Counted from the stretch's first letter, positions 36,697 to 47,372 are shown. The stretch: DNA of 64,000 nt from Clostridia bacterium (GCA_026414765.1 JAOAIJ010000021.1:62001-126000); one strand, 5' to 3'. The notes: generated by a model not told the origin, from the letters alone. Numbers and translations are program-made.

Positions 36697-37761
36697 ATGC
36701 ATAAAATAGGTATAGAAAATTTAGTTTCGGGAGCTAAACTGGCAAAATCGGTTTTTACGTCTGAAGGGCGGGTTTTGCTTACTTCTGGTATGGAATTGAA
36801 AGAAAACTACATACAGAGGCTAAAGGCCAATGGAATAAAGGAAATCTATATCGAGGATGAGATATCTGCAGGCATAGAAGTAACTGATGTAGTTTGTGAA
36901 GATACAAGGGTAGAAGCAAAATTATTGGTGAAAAACCTGATGGAAACCTATACAGTTTCACAGTATATAAATACGGGACGTGTAAAAGAGGTTATTGACA
37001 AGCTAATAGATGAGCTTTTGAGCAGCAAGGATATACTTGTAAACCTTTCCGACATAAAATCAGTAGATGACTATACATTTGAACATTCAGTCAATGTATG
37101 TATTCTTTCTCTTATCACCGGTATAGGAATGGGATTTTCAATAAACCGGCTTAAAGATCTGGGCATCGGTGCACTGTTACATGACATAGGGAAACTTAAA
37201 ATACCCGAAGAGATACTTAAAAAACCGTCGCAGCTTACAGTTGAAGAGTTTGAAGAGATAAAAAAACATACCATATACGGATATGAAATACTTAAGGATA
37301 ACCCAAGTGTAAGTATGATTTCTGCCTTTATTGCTTTTGGGCATCATGAGAGGTATGACGGCAGCGGTTATCCGCTCCAGATCAGAGGCGAGAACATCCA
37401 CCAGTGCGCAAGAATAGTAGCTATAGCGGATGTATATGACGCGCTCACCTCAGATAGGGTATACAGAAGAAAATTAAAAACCCATGAGGTGATAGAATAC
37501 ATTACTTCGCTTGGTACCCACCACTTTGACAAGGAAATAGTTGAGAATTTTGTAAAATATATTGCGGTTTACCCGGTTGGGACAGGTGTAATGCTGAACA
37601 CAAAGGAAATAGGAATTGTAGTAAGAGTTAACAAAAGCATGCCTACAAGGCCGGTAGTCAGGATAGTGTTTGATGAAAACAGGTCACGTGTAGAACAATA
37701 CTATGAAGTTGATCTGGCAAGGAAAATAAACGCATATATTGTTGATTCATATGAATTGTAA
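36697..37761 (+). CDS. HD-GYP cyclic-di-GMP phosphodiesterase
   Basis: Predicted to degrade cyclic di-GMP. The N-terminal part (1-100, IENLVSGAKLAKSVFTSEG) resembles the DUF3391-like domain of many HD-GYP proteins. HD-GYP domain: catalytic HD at 162-163 (LLHDIGK), HHERYDGSGYP at 216-226, and DVYDALTSDRVYR. All metal ligands appear intact. The start is ATG 36697, preceded only by a GGGCTGGGGG stretch. It stands alone, about 30 kb from the diguanylate cyclase at 4861. No membrane segment, so probably cytoplasmic. Confidence 0.92.
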   Translation: MHKIGIENLVSGAKLAKSVFTSEGRVLLTSGMELKENYIQRLKANGIKEIYIEDEISAGIEVTDVVCEDTRVEAKLLVKNLMETYTVSQYINTGRVKEVIDKLIDELLSSKDILVNLSDIKSVDDYTFEHSVNVCILSLITGIGMGFSINRLKDLGIGALLHDIGKLKIPEEILKKPSQLTVEEFEEIKKHTIYGYEILKDNPSVSMISAFIAFGHHERYDGSGYPLQIRGENIHQCARIVAIADVYDALTSDRVYRRKLKTHEVIEYITSLGTHHFDKEIVENFVKYIAVYPVGTGVMLNTKEIGIVVRVNKSMPTRPVVRIVFDENRSRVEQYYEVDLARKINAYIVDSYEL

Positions 37762-37820
37762 TAATGTATGGACTAGTATGAAAATCAAGATTATAATAAA
37801 ATAAGGATTGATAATATCAA

Positions 37821-37851
37821 GGACTTTAGGGTTTAACCCTGAAGTCTTTTT
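37821..37851 (+). terminator. Intrinsic terminator after the HD-GYP gene
   Basis: GGACTTTAGGGTT pairs with AACCCTGAAGTC with a mismatch, followed by TTTTTA. Confidence 0.8.
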
Positions 37852-37950
37852 ACTTAACGAGTTATGTGAGCCGGCGCAAGGGATTAGTGAAACTGTTTAT
37901 AATATAAAATTAATGTAATATCTAAACTTATGATAAATGGAGGTTTCCGT

Positions 37951-40900
37951 ATGGGTGACTTTGTACACCTGCATGTTCATACTGAATACAGCTTGCTTGA
38001 CGGGGCTAACAGAATAAAGCATCTTGTAAAGCGTACAATGGAAATGGGAATGAAAAGCATTGCCATTACTGACCATGGTGTTATGTACGGAATAATAGAT
38101 TTTTATAAGGAAGCTGTAAAGAACGGCGTAAAGCCTATCCTTGGCTGCGAGGTGTATACAGCCCGCAGGAGCAGGTTTGACAAGCAACCGGGCATTGATT
38201 CCGATCAGGGGCATTTAGTGTTGCTCGCGAAAGATAATATGGGGTATAAAAATTTGATGAAAATAGTATCTTCGGGCTTTACTGAAGGTTATTATTATAA
38301 ACCCAGAATCGATATGGAAGTTCTGGAGAAATTCAGAGGCGGATTAATAGCATTGAGTGCGTGTCTTTCGGGAGAAATACCTAAGGCACTGCTACAAAAT
38401 GATTATGAGAGAGCAAAAACAATAGCTTTGAGATATAATGAAATTTTCGGAGCGGAAAATTTTTATCTTGAGCTGCAGATAAACGGTATAGAAGAACAAA
38501 ACCTGGTAAATCAAAGCATTATAAAGCTAAGCAAAGAAACGGGAATACCTCTTATAGCAACTAATGATGCACACTATTTAAGGCGTGAAGATGCCAGGGC
38601 TCATGAAATTCTGCTCTGTATCCAGACGGGTAAAAGTATAAATGATGAAGACAGGATGAGATTTTCTACTGATGAGGTATATTTAAAATCACCTGAAGAG
38701 ATGATACAGCTGTTTGAGAATATTCCTGAAGCTGTAAAAAACACTCTGAAGGTCGCTGAAATGTGCAATGTGGAACTTGAATTCAATAAATTGCATCTTC
38801 CTGCGTTTGAAGTACCCGGAAAGTCAGAACCTTATGAATATCTAAAGGAATTGTGCATAGAAGGATTAAAGGAAAAGTACGGTGACAGGTATAATGAAGA
38901 AAAACAAAAAAGGCTTGACTATGAGCTAACCATTATAAAGCAAATGGGGTATGTCGATTACTTCCTGATCGTTTGGGATTTCATCAAATATGCCAGGGAC
39001 AACAGCATAATGGTAGGACCTGGCAGAGGCTCGGCTGCAGGGAGTCTTGTAGCATATAGCCTGGGTATCACAAATATTGACCCGCTGAAATACAACCTCC
39101 TCTTTGAAAGATTCCTGAATCCTGAGAGGATAAGCATGCCTGATATTGATATAGATTTCTGTTATGAGAGAAGGCAGGAAGTAATAGATTACGTAGTCAG
39201 AAAGTATGGAGAGGAAAGGGTTGCACAAATCATTACCTTCGGGACAATGGCTGCCAGAGCTGCAATCAGAGATGTAGGCAGAGCATTAGACATACCATAC
39301 AATGAAGTCGATTTTGTAGCTAAAATGATACCGTTTCAGATAGGAATGACCATTGATAAGGCTCTGGAGTTTAATCCCGAGCTAAGAAAATGGTACGAAG
39401 ATGACGAGCGTATTGGTGAACTGATAGATACAGCCAGACTTCTTGAAGGCATGCCCAGACATGCTTCAACACATGCAGCTGGTGTAGTTATTTCCAAAGA
39501 ACCCGTAGTCGAATATGTTCCACTACAAAGAAATGAGGATAGTATTACAACTCAGTTCACAATGGGACTCCTCGAAGAGATCGGACTTCTCAAAATGGAT
39601 TTTTTGGGCCTCAGAACCTTGACGGTAATTCGTGATGCAGTTGATCTGATAAGACAAAATCATGGTATAGGTATAGAAATAGATAAGCTTGAAATGGATG
39701 ATCCAAATGTTTTCAAACTTATAAGTGATGGAAAAACAGCGGGTGTATTCCAGTTGGAAAGCCCTGGGATGACACAATTCATGAGGGATCTCCAGCCTGG
39801 ATCACTTGAGGACATAATCGCCGGCATTTCTCTTTACAGACCGGGCCCAATGGATCAGATTCCCAGATATATAAAAAATAAAAATAACCCTGAAGATGTA
39901 AAATATCATCATCCTTTACTTGAAAAGATTTTAAATGTAACATATGGGTGCATGGTATACCAGGAACAGGTTATGCAGATAGTGCGGGATTTGGCAGGAT
40001 ATTCAATGGGCAGGTCAGACCTGGTGAGGCGTGCCATGTCCAAGAAAAAAATAAGTGTTATGGAGCAGGAAAGACAGAATTTTATTCATGGCATAACCGA
40101 TAATGCGGGGAACGTAATAGTTAATGGCGCAACAAGAAACGGTGTAGATGAAAAAACAGCAAATAAGATATTTGATGAAATGATGGATTTTGCCAGCTAT
40201 GCTTTTAACAAGTCACATGCTGCTGCATATGCGGTTGTAGGATATCAGACTGCCTGGCTCAAATGCTATTATCCTGTAGAGTTTATGGCGGCTTTACTTA
40301 ACAGCTTTCTGGGTAGCAGTGATAAGGTATCCCAATATGTGCATGAATGCAGACAAATGAATATTGAAGTATTACCGCCGGATATAAACGAAAGCTATGT
40401 AAAATTCACAGTTGTAAATAATAAGATAAGGTTTGGTATGGCCGCAGTAAAAAATGTAGGTGGAAATGCCGTGCAGGAAATTATTGCAGAGAGAAGACAA
40501 AAGGGTATCTTTAAGAACTTCAGGGATTTCTGTGAAAGAATAGACGGAAAGGATGTCAACAAAAGGTGCATTGAGAGCCTGATAAAAAGTGGAGCATTTG
40601 ATTCTTTGAAAATATTCAGATCAAAACTTATGGCTGTTTATGAAAAAATGCTGGAAGGTATACAACAAAACAGAAAGCGTAATATGGACGGACAGTTATC
40701 CATTTTTGAAGTTGCTGCTAAGGGTGTATCTGAGCAAAGAAATCAGAAAATTGAGGAAGACTCCTTTATTTCGGAAATATATCCGGATTTGAAAGAATAT
40801 CCTCAAAAAATGCTCTTATCAATGGAAAAGGAAATGCTCGGATTATATGTTTCAGGGCATCCTTTGAGTGAATTTGAAGAGGAAATAAATTCTCAGGTTA

Positions 40901-41460
40901 CTCTTTTCAGTTCGGATATGAATATGTCTGGCAATGATGAAGATGTTGCAGCTGCGGAACTAAAAGGGATAAGTGACGGTATGCCGGTAATAGTTGGGGG
41001 AATAATTGTTGAGAAAAAGACTAAAACTACAAAAAGTAATAATATAATGGCATTTGTTACTTTGGAAGATTTGTACGGGACTATGGAGATAATTGTTTTC
41101 CCTACCACTTTGGAAAAATATTCGGGACTTATCACAGAAGAAAGCATAGTATTGGTGAGTGGAAGAATAAGTATTAAAGAAGAGGAAAATCCCAAAATAA
41201 TATGTGAAGAAGTGAAACCATTAAAAAAGCTAAAAACACAAAAACTATATCTGAAGCTGAATAATGGTGAAAGTGAAGAAGTACGAAAATCTGTTATGTC
41301 AATGCTAAAATATTTTAGTGGTGATATACCTGTCTGTCTTTATAGCGAAGAGGAGAAAAGGTCGAGTATGGCTCAAAGGGATTACTGGGTAAGTTTGAAT
41401 GACAAATTGTTGGAAGAACTGAAAGCCAGGCTGGGTGACGATAATGTAAAGGTTGTTTAG
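37951..41460 (+). CDS. dnaE: DNA polymerase III subunit alpha (DnaE)
   Basis: Replicative polymerase of 1169 residues; in Firmicutes it extends primers beside PolC. Order: PHP domain (HLHVHTEYSLLDG, about 4-16), palm with the catalytic triad Asp398, Asp400 (PDIDID, 397-402) and a later Asp, fingers, helix-hairpin-helix, then an OB-fold (VGGIIVEKKTKTTKSNN, about 1010-1100). ATG 37951 follows GGAGG; an in-frame ATG 37930 contains that ribosome site. mtrB and a small gene follow within 70-90 nt. Confidence 0.97.
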   Translation: MGDFVHLHVHTEYSLLDGANRIKHLVKRTMEMGMKSIAITDHGVMYGIIDFYKEAVKNGVKPILGCEVYTARRSRFDKQPGIDSDQGHLVLLAKDNMGYKNLMKIVSSGFTEGYYYKPRIDMEVLEKFRGGLIALSACLSGEIPKALLQNDYERAKTIALRYNEIFGAENFYLELQINGIEEQNLVNQSIIKLSKETGIPLIATNDAHYLRREDARAHEILLCIQTGKSINDEDRMRFSTDEVYLKSPEEMIQLFENIPEAVKNTLKVAEMCNVELEFNKLHLPAFEVPGKSEPYEYLKELCIEGLKEKYGDRYNEEKQKRLDYELTIIKQMGYVDYFLIVWDFIKYARDNSIMVGPGRGSAAGSLVAYSLGITNIDPLKYNLLFERFLNPERISMPDIDIDFCYERRQEVIDYVVRKYGEERVAQIITFGTMAARAAIRDVGRALDIPYNEVDFVAKMIPFQIGMTIDKALEFNPELRKWYEDDERIGELIDTARLLEGMPRHASTHAAGVVISKEPVVEYVPLQRNEDSITTQFTMGLLEEIGLLKMDFLGLRTLTVIRDAVDLIRQNHGIGIEIDKLEMDDPNVFKLISDGKTAGVFQLESPGMTQFMRDLQPGSLEDIIAGISLYRPGPMDQIPRYIKNKNNPEDVKYHHPLLEKILNVTYGCMVYQEQVMQIVRDLAGYSMGRSDLVRRAMSKKKISVMEQERQNFIHGITDNAGNVIVNGATRNGVDEKTANKIFDEMMDFASYAFNKSHAAAYAVVGYQTAWLKCYYPVEFMAALLNSFLGSSDKVSQYVHECRQMNIEVLPPDINESYVKFTVVNNKIRFGMAAVKNVGGNAVQEIIAERRQKGIFKNFRDFCERIDGKDVNKRCIESLIKSGAFDSLKIFRSKLMAVYEKMLEGIQQNRKRNMDGQLSIFEVAAKGVSEQRNQKIEEDSFISEIYPDLKEYPQKMLLSMEKEMLGLYVSGHPLSEFEEEINSQVTLFSSDMNMSGNDEDVAAAELKGISDGMPVIVGGIIVEKKTKTTKSNNIMAFVTLEDLYGTMEIIVFPTTLEKYSGLITEESIVLVSGRISIKEEENPKIICEEVKPLKKLKTQKLYLKLNNGESEEVRKSVMSMLKYFSGDIPVCLYSEEEKRSSMAQRDYWVSLNDKLLEELKARLGDDNVKVV

Positions 41461-41524
41461 GGTTTTGTTTTTTACTGTTGATTTTTACTGGTAAATAATA
41501 TATAGTTATGACGAGGTGGTTAAT

Positions 41525-41758
41525 TTGGACATGGAGCTCGAAAAAATACTCGGAGATTATGTCGTAATAAAGGCTGAAGAAAATGGTGTGAACATAATAG
41601 GTTTAACACGGGGAAGAGATACCAAATTTCATCATACAGAGAAACTTGATAAAGGTGAAGTGTTAATTGCCCAGTTTACCGAGAATACATCCGCCATCAA
41701 GATTAGAGGCAGGGCAAAAATAATGTGTCGGCATGGGGAAGTAAATTCTGGTGAATAA
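41525..41758 (+). CDS. mtrB: TRAP, trp RNA-binding attenuation protein
   Basis: An 11-mer-forming RNA-binding protein that, with tryptophan, represses trp genes by wrapping GAG/UAG repeats. The 77-residue frame carries nearly the full TRAP signature: [42 protein letters not shown]. The RNA-contact residues equivalent to B. subtilis Lys37, Lys56 and Arg58 are Lys40, Lys59 and Arg61. Starts: TTG 41525 or ATG 41531; the GAGGTGG fits TTG. It lies between dnaE and pfkA. No trp gene and no GAG/UAG repeat cluster is seen in this window, so the target is elsewhere. Confidence 0.92.
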   Translation: MDMELEKILGDYVVIKAEENGVNIIGLTRGRDTKFHHTEKLDKGEVLIAQFTENTSAIKIRGRAKIMCRHGEVNSGE

Positions 41759-41779
41759 AGAATAAAGGGGCGTGTTTAT

Positions 41780-41977
41780 ATGTGGACAGTAGTCTATATG
41801 GCTCAAAGCAAGGAGATAGCTACCAGACTACAGGAATTGCTCACAAATGAGGGTATATTAGTGAAGCTTAGACCGATAAGCAAAAACCATGAAAATAATG
41901 ATAATTACTACGAGGTACTTGTGCCGGAAGCAGAGGTGGAAGAAGCTCATAGTGTAATTATTGAAAAGGGATATTAG
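41780..41977 (+). CDS. Small DUF2007-like protein
   Basis: A 65-residue protein: MWTVVYMAQS at the start, then one helix (EIATRLQELLTNEGI), a beta strand with a loop (NHENNDNYYEVLVPEAE), and a closing helix. The pattern resembles the DUF2007 'putative signal transducing' fold. AAAGGGG precedes the ATG. It sits 21 nt after mtrB, so the two are probably co-transcribed, which hints that they act together. Function unknown. Confidence 0.6.
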   Translation: MWTVVYMAQSKEIATRLQELLTNEGILVKLRPISKNHENNDNYYEVLVPEAEVEEAHSVIIEKGY

Positions 41978-42024
41978 TCTATTTATAAATAGCTAGTTAA
42001 TTTAAAATTTAAAATATTAATAAT

Positions 42025-42052
42025 CCCGTGTTGCGATTAATGACACGGGTTT
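42025..42052 (+). terminator. Hairpin between the DUF2007-like gene and pfkA
   Basis: CCCGTGT pairs with ACACGGG (11-nt loop), followed by a short T-rich stretch; a weak terminator or attenuator. Confidence 0.5.
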
Positions 42053-42063
42053 AATGTTATTAA

Positions 42064-43047
<984 letters not shown>

Positions 43048-43061
43048 GAGGGGTGAGGACA

Positions 43062-43472
43062 GTGTTTGTGTCTGATACAAAATTTATTGTAAGATATGCG
43101 GAAACTGATCAGATGGGAATAGTGCATCATTCAAACTACCCTGTTTGGTATGAGGCAGGTAGAACCGATTTTATAAGGAAAATGGGTATGCCCTATTCAA
43201 AAATAGAGGAAAATGGAATATTGCTTCCTTTGGTTGAACTAAAGTGCAATTATAAGGGTGCCGCAAGGTATGAGGACGAAGTTACTGTTAAAACCAGCAT
43301 TAAAGATTTTTCCGGCGTTAGAATAACATTCAGGTATGAAGTATATAAAAATGACGATTTGATAAACTCCGGTGAAACTATGCATGCATGGACAACAAAA
43401 GAACTAAAGCCGGTCAATATAAAAAAGCTTGCACCGGAAGTTTATAATATGATACTTAAAGCTACAGACTAG
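43062..43472 (+). CDS. YbgC/FcbC-family acyl-CoA thioesterase
   Basis: A hot-dog-fold thioesterase of 136 residues. The family signature runs RYAETDQMGIVHHSNY, with catalytic Asp16; it continues WYEAGRTDF. GTG 43062 is the best start; the frame opens at GTG 43053 inside the AGAGGGGTGAGG ribosome site. It is the second gene after pfkA, 14 nt behind the stop. Substrates are usually short acyl-CoA or acyl-ACP species; the particular one is unknown. Confidence 0.88.
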   Translation: MFVSDTKFIVRYAETDQMGIVHHSNYPVWYEAGRTDFIRKMGMPYSKIEENGILLPLVELKCNYKGAARYEDEVTVKTSIKDFSGVRITFRYEVYKNDDLINSGETMHAWTTKELKPVNIKKLAPEVYNMILKATD

Positions 43473-43538
43473 CATTAGTTTGTTTTCGATTACGGCTGGA
43501 AAATATTTTCTGTTTTACATTGCAATAAAAATATAAAG

Positions 43539-43582
43539 TATGGTAAACTAAATGTGCCTGTTTTGTTCAGTTTTTTACCATA
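43539..43582. repeat. Inverted repeat upstream of pgsA
   Basis: TATGGTAAA (43539-43547) and TTTACCATA (43574-43582) can form a long hairpin reinforced by AAACT/AGTTT. There is no T tract after it, so it may be an operator or an RNA element rather than a terminator. Confidence 0.4.
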
Positions 43583-43639
43583 ATGGACGTATAGCTTGAT
43601 TTTGGCAGTCTTCACAATTAAAGTTCAGGTGGTGAGTCA

Positions 43640-44188
43640 GTGAATATTCCAAATGCAATAACAGCAGTAAGATTTGTACTAATACCGTTTTTTGGATATT
43701 TTCTTTATATGGGTCAATTTGACAGCAGTCAATATATTGTGGCTGTAATTATATTTCTGATAGGTGGATTTACAGATGTTCTGGATGGTTTTATTGCGAG
43801 AAAGTTCAATTTGATTACATCCTTTGGAAAGCTTGCAGATCCAATTGCAGACAAATTAATGCAAATTACCGCACTTGTTATCTTAACCATACAGGACAAA
43901 ATTCCTGTTGTTGTATTGATTATTGTGATAGCCAAGGAAGCTTTTATGGGAACAGGGAGTATATTGCTGTACAGGCAGGAAAATCTTGTAGTTTCTGCAA
44001 ACTGGTATGGCAAACTTGCAACAGTTGTGTTTCATATAGCAATAATAATCGCGATTTTCAGTGCAAACAAATCCTATAGTGATATATTTATTGCAATAGC
44101 AGTATGTGCTACACTCTTTGCATTTTTTATGTATTCTATGACATACAGGAAGATTAAAAGCAGCACGAATACTAATAAACCAGGTTAA
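43640..44188 (+). CDS. pgsA: CDP-diacylglycerol-glycerol-3-phosphate 3-phosphatidyltransferase
   Basis: Commits CDP-diacylglycerol to phosphatidylglycerol. The CDP-alcohol phosphotransferase motif is complete: D46-x2-D49-G50-x2-A53-R54-x8-G63-x3-D67-x3-D71. About five membrane helices fill the 182 residues. GTG 43640 follows AGGTGGTGAG. A strong hairpin lies behind it. With plsY, gpsA and the lipid kinase, much of the phospholipid path is in this window. Confidence 0.93.
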   Translation: MNIPNAITAVRFVLIPFFGYFLYMGQFDSSQYIVAVIIFLIGGFTDVLDGFIARKFNLITSFGKLADPIADKLMQITALVILTIQDKIPVVVLIIVIAKEAFMGTGSILLYRQENLVVSANWYGKLATVVFHIAIIIAIFSANKSYSDIFIAIAVCATLFAFFMYSMTYRKIKSSTNTNKPG

Positions 44189-44202
44189 TTAAGCATAAGA
44201 CT

Positions 44203-44235
44203 AAGGACCCGTTAATTTATTTCCGGGTCCTTTTA
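44203..44235. terminator. Terminator between pgsA and the DUF815 gene
   Basis: AAGGACCCG pairs with CGGGTCCTT (9 bp), followed by TTTTA; it also serves the convergent gene on the right. Confidence 0.85.
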
Positions 44236-44243
44236 TAATTGTA

Positions 44244-45617
44244 TTATCTGGCTGCAAGTTCACCTTCCAGCCAATCTACAAACTGTCGTGCAGTTCTTGG
44301 AGATCGCCCGTTATACCACAATTCCCACTTTAAAGCTTCTCTGTGAACAAACTCTTTATCAGCTTTTATTTCTCTTTGTAGTATCAGTCCGTCCACTATT
44401 TCAAGAAATTTGTATTTGTCCGGAGATGAAAAAACCACAGTGATTCCAAACCTGTCCGAAAGAGACAATTTTTCCTGTATCGTATCCGATGAACGTATTT
44501 CATCATCGGTATTGGACGAATACAAGCCCGACCTGTCACTGAACCTTTCCTTAATCAAATGACGCCTGTTTGAAGTTGCATAGATAACAACGTTTTCAGG
44601 TCTGCTTTCTATACCCCCCTCCAATACGGCTTTTAGTCCAGTATAGCTTTCCTCATTATCTTCAAAAGCAAGATCATCTATAAAAATAATAAATTTCTGC
44701 TTTCTACCAGAAAGAATTCTTATTACTTCAGGAAAATCCATGAGATGCTTTTTGGGGATTTCCACCAAACGCAAACCCTGTGTGTGATATTCATTCAATA
44801 TTGCCTTTACAGTTGATGATTTGCCTGTTCCCCTGTCGCCATACAATAATATATTGTTTGCAGGAAAACCCTTTAGGAATTGAAGTGTATTGTTGATTAC
44901 TTGGGAGCGTTCAGCATCATAACCAATGAGTTCCTGTAAGGCTACCGGGTCAGGGTTTTCCACTCCTCTTAGATTGGTTGCATCATTTCTGTGTTCCCAA
45001 ATAAATGCTTTATACCTGGAAAAAATGCCTGACCCGAATTTGTTGTAGAAATCTGCCAGACCATCAGTGCAACCGGACCAATCGTTACTGCATGTTAACA
45101 GGTACATTGCTGAAAGTACATGGGGATAGTGCGCGATACTTTCACATGAATCCAATACTCCGGTGTTCCATTCAGGAAGACTTTCTACAACTTGCTTTTC
45201 AAAATCTGATAAAGAATATCTGTTTAAAAGATCATTCTTTATATGCAATGGTGATAAAGAAGAAATATGTTGGAGACTTACAAGATCATTGCTGATTATT
45301 TTAATAATACTCTCATTGATTCTTTCTGAACCTGACTTCTCTGAGCTTAATGTAAATAAGTTTTCATCAAAAATGATTTTTTCTATCAGATACTCTTTTA
45401 TGCTGAAGTTATGGTTACGGTTCATAAGCTCATAAAAGAATTCATTATATAGCTTTATAGTATGAAGCAGGTCGAAATCATCTTCAAAAAAACAGTCTAA
45501 TAACTTATTAAGGCTATGTATTACAGGATCACTTGCTATATTCCTGTACATAGACAATGCAGCTATTGAGTATCTGGTTTTGTTTATTTCAAGTTGTACT
45601 TTATCTGAAGAATTCAT
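44244..45617 (-). CDS. DUF815-family AAA+ ATPase
   Basis: A 457-residue ATPase. The N-terminal 230 residues are helical and poorly conserved. The AAA+ module has Walker A (YGDRGTGKSS, about residue 260), Walker B (IFIDDLAFE), YATSNRRHL and a lid segment (NGRSPRTARQFVDWLEG). ATG 45617 sits after GAGG and is preferred over an upstream TTG at 45629. The family is common in anaerobic bacteria; its role is unproven, with chaperone-like or DNA-related roles possible. It is divergent from the DUF5685 gene (241 bp between start codons). Confidence 0.85.
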   Translation of the reverse strand: MNSSDKVQLEINKTRYSIAALSMYRNIASDPVIHSLNKLLDCFFEDDFDLLHTIKLYNEFFYELMNRNHNFSIKEYLIEKIIFDENLFTLSSEKSGSERINESIIKIISNDLVSLQHISSLSPLHIKNDLLNRYSLSDFEKQVVESLPEWNTGVLDSCESIAHYPHVLSAMYLLTCSNDWSGCTDGLADFYNKFGSGIFSRYKAFIWEHRNDATNLRGVENPDPVALQELIGYDAERSQVINNTLQFLKGFPANNILLYGDRGTGKSSTVKAILNEYHTQGLRLVEIPKKHLMDFPEVIRILSGRKQKFIIFIDDLAFEDNEESYTGLKAVLEGGIESRPENVVIYATSNRRHLIKERFSDRSGLYSSNTDDEIRSSDTIQEKLSLSDRFGITVVFSSPDKYKFLEIVDGLILQREIKADKEFVHREALKWELWYNGRSPRTARQFVDWLEGELAAR

Positions 45618-45858
45618 TATTAACCTCAAAAATATATTTTATAATATTATAATAAATTACATATAAAATTTAAACTGCCAAAGTGTATTGGCCGCATGTT
45701 TTTCTTATCCAAGTTTATAGCTTAAGCCACAAAAAAAATATCTTTTTAATAGAACAGGGGAGGGAATAGAAAAATACATCAAATAATGTAAGATACTGTT
45801 TTAAAAACGGCTGGTGTATGCTATCATATGATTATCTTCGGAATAACAAGGAGCTCAA

Positions 45859-46764
45859 ATGTTTGGCTATGTATTGCCGGATAAGCCGGAACTGAAAATA
45901 AAGGAATATGAGCTTTTCAGAGCATATTACTGTGGTGTGTGCAAGTCCATGGGGAAGAGGTATGGACAATTTCCACGTTTGACACTGAATTATGATACGA
46001 CATTTCTTGCTCTGCTGATTTCTTCAGTTAATGGAGAATGTTTGGATATAAAAAAAGAGAGATGCATTGCACACCCTTTAAAAAAGAAGTATGTGGTTAA
46101 GAACAATGTTGTGGTCGATTATGCTTCAGACATTAATATCATATTGGCGTACTATAACCTGAGAGATAATTGGGTAGATGAAAAATCATATTTTTCTGGT
46201 ACAGCTATGCTGGCTCTGAAAAAAAGTTTTAAAAAACTAAAAAGGAAATATAGTGAAAAATGTGCTATAATTGAAAATAGGCTGGCTGAATTATCGGTGC
46301 TGGAAGAACAAAAATGCAATTCCATGGATAGGGCTGCAGAACCCTTCGCCAAGCTGATGGAAGAGATAACCGCATACAAACCGGTATTCAGAAATGAAAA
46401 TGATGAGAAAATACTAAGATGGATAGGATACAATTTGGGTAAATGGATATACATAGTAGATGCATTTGATGATCTTGAGAAAGATATAAAAAATGGATCC
46501 TATAATCCTTTAGTTTGCCAGTTTCTTAACTCTGAAGAAGAAGTTAATACTTTTAAGGAAAGAATAAGGCAAAAAGTCGAATTCAATCTGACATATTCCT
46601 TAAGTCAAATTGCGAAGTCTTATGAAATGCTTGGGTTGAATGAATACAAAGACAGAACCGTGCAAAATGGAATAGTAGACAATATAGTATACATGGGAAT
46701 GCTAAAAAAGACAGAACAAATACTCGGAATAAGGAGTTGTGGTAAAAGTGAGAAATCCATATGA
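45859..46764 (+). CDS. DUF5685-family protein
   Basis: A 301-residue, mostly helical soluble protein. It begins [13 protein letters not shown], then has a CGVC pair near residue 29-32 and another Cys in ERCIAHPL. Two Asp-rich patches stand out: D103-x3-D107-E108, and D201-x2-D204-D205-x3-D209. Length and helical pattern recall class I isoprenoid synthases, but this is only an impression. AAGGAG lies 5-10 nt before the ATG. It overlaps the J-protein gene by 17 nt, which suggests translational coupling and joint action. Confidence 0.75.
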   Translation: MFGYVLPDKPELKIKEYELFRAYYCGVCKSMGKRYGQFPRLTLNYDTTFLALLISSVNGECLDIKKERCIAHPLKKKYVVKNNVVVDYASDINIILAYYNLRDNWVDEKSYFSGTAMLALKKSFKKLKRKYSEKCAIIENRLAELSVLEEQKCNSMDRAAEPFAKLMEEITAYKPVFRNENDEKILRWIGYNLGKWIYIVDAFDDLEKDIKNGSYNPLVCQFLNSEEEVNTFKERIRQKVEFNLTYSLSQIAKSYEMLGLNEYKDRTVQNGIVDNIVYMGMLKKTEQILGIRSCGKSEKSI

Positions 46765-47362
46765 AGTGTTGGGAATAAAAGAAGGCGCTACAGAAGAAGA
46801 GATTAAAAAAGCTTATAGGGATCTTGTAAAAAAATATCATCCTGATCAGCACCAGGATAATCCTTTATATACTCTTGCAGAAGATAAGCTAAGAGAAATA
46901 AATGAAGCCTATGAGCAGCTGATGAAAAACAGTAACAACCCAAGAAGAAGTGGTGGCTGGGGCAGGCATTCTTCAAACAGAAATAATCAGGAGGGTAGCG
47001 ACTTTTATAACCAGGTGAAAATGCATATAAGATCCGGCAATATTGGGGCGGCAGAACAAATGCTGAACAGTTCAACTGACCGGACAGCAGAATGGTACTA
47101 CCTTAATGGATTGGTTTTTTTAAGAAAAGGTTGGTATGATGAAGCATATACAAACATACAGAATGCTGTAAATATGGACCCGAATAATTTTGAATACAGA
47201 GATACTCTGAACAGGATAAACACTTCAAATCGCACATATAGGGGTAATGCTTTTGGCAGGGGCTATAATCAAGGCCCGGATATGTGTACTATGTGCCAGT
47301 GCCTATGGTGTTCAGACTGTTGTTGTGAATGTGCCGGTGGAGATTTGATAGATTGCTGCTGA
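46748..47362 (+). CDS. J-domain protein with Cys-rich C-terminus
   Basis: A 204-residue co-chaperone-like protein. The J domain (1-70) has the HPD motif in KKYHPDQH. A Gly/Arg/Asn-rich linker follows, then about 70 residues resembling TPR-like helices ([18 protein letters not shown]). The last 26 residues hold ten Cys ([13 protein letters not shown]...), unlike the four CxxCxGxG motifs of DnaJ. GTG 46748 is spaced 11 nt from AAGGAG; GTG 46739 is possible. It probably recruits DnaK to a client tied to the DUF5685 gene. Metal or Fe-S binding by the tail is likely but unproven. Confidence 0.85.
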   Translation: MRNPYEVLGIKEGATEEEIKKAYRDLVKKYHPDQHQDNPLYTLAEDKLREINEAYEQLMKNSNNPRRSGGWGRHSSNRNNQEGSDFYNQVKMHIRSGNIGAAEQMLNSSTDRTAEWYYLNGLVFLRKGWYDEAYTNIQNAVNMDPNNFEYRDTLNRINTSNRTYRGNAFGRGYNQGPDMCTMCQCLWCSDCCCECAGGDLIDCC

Positions 47363-47372
47363 TGAGGTGTAT

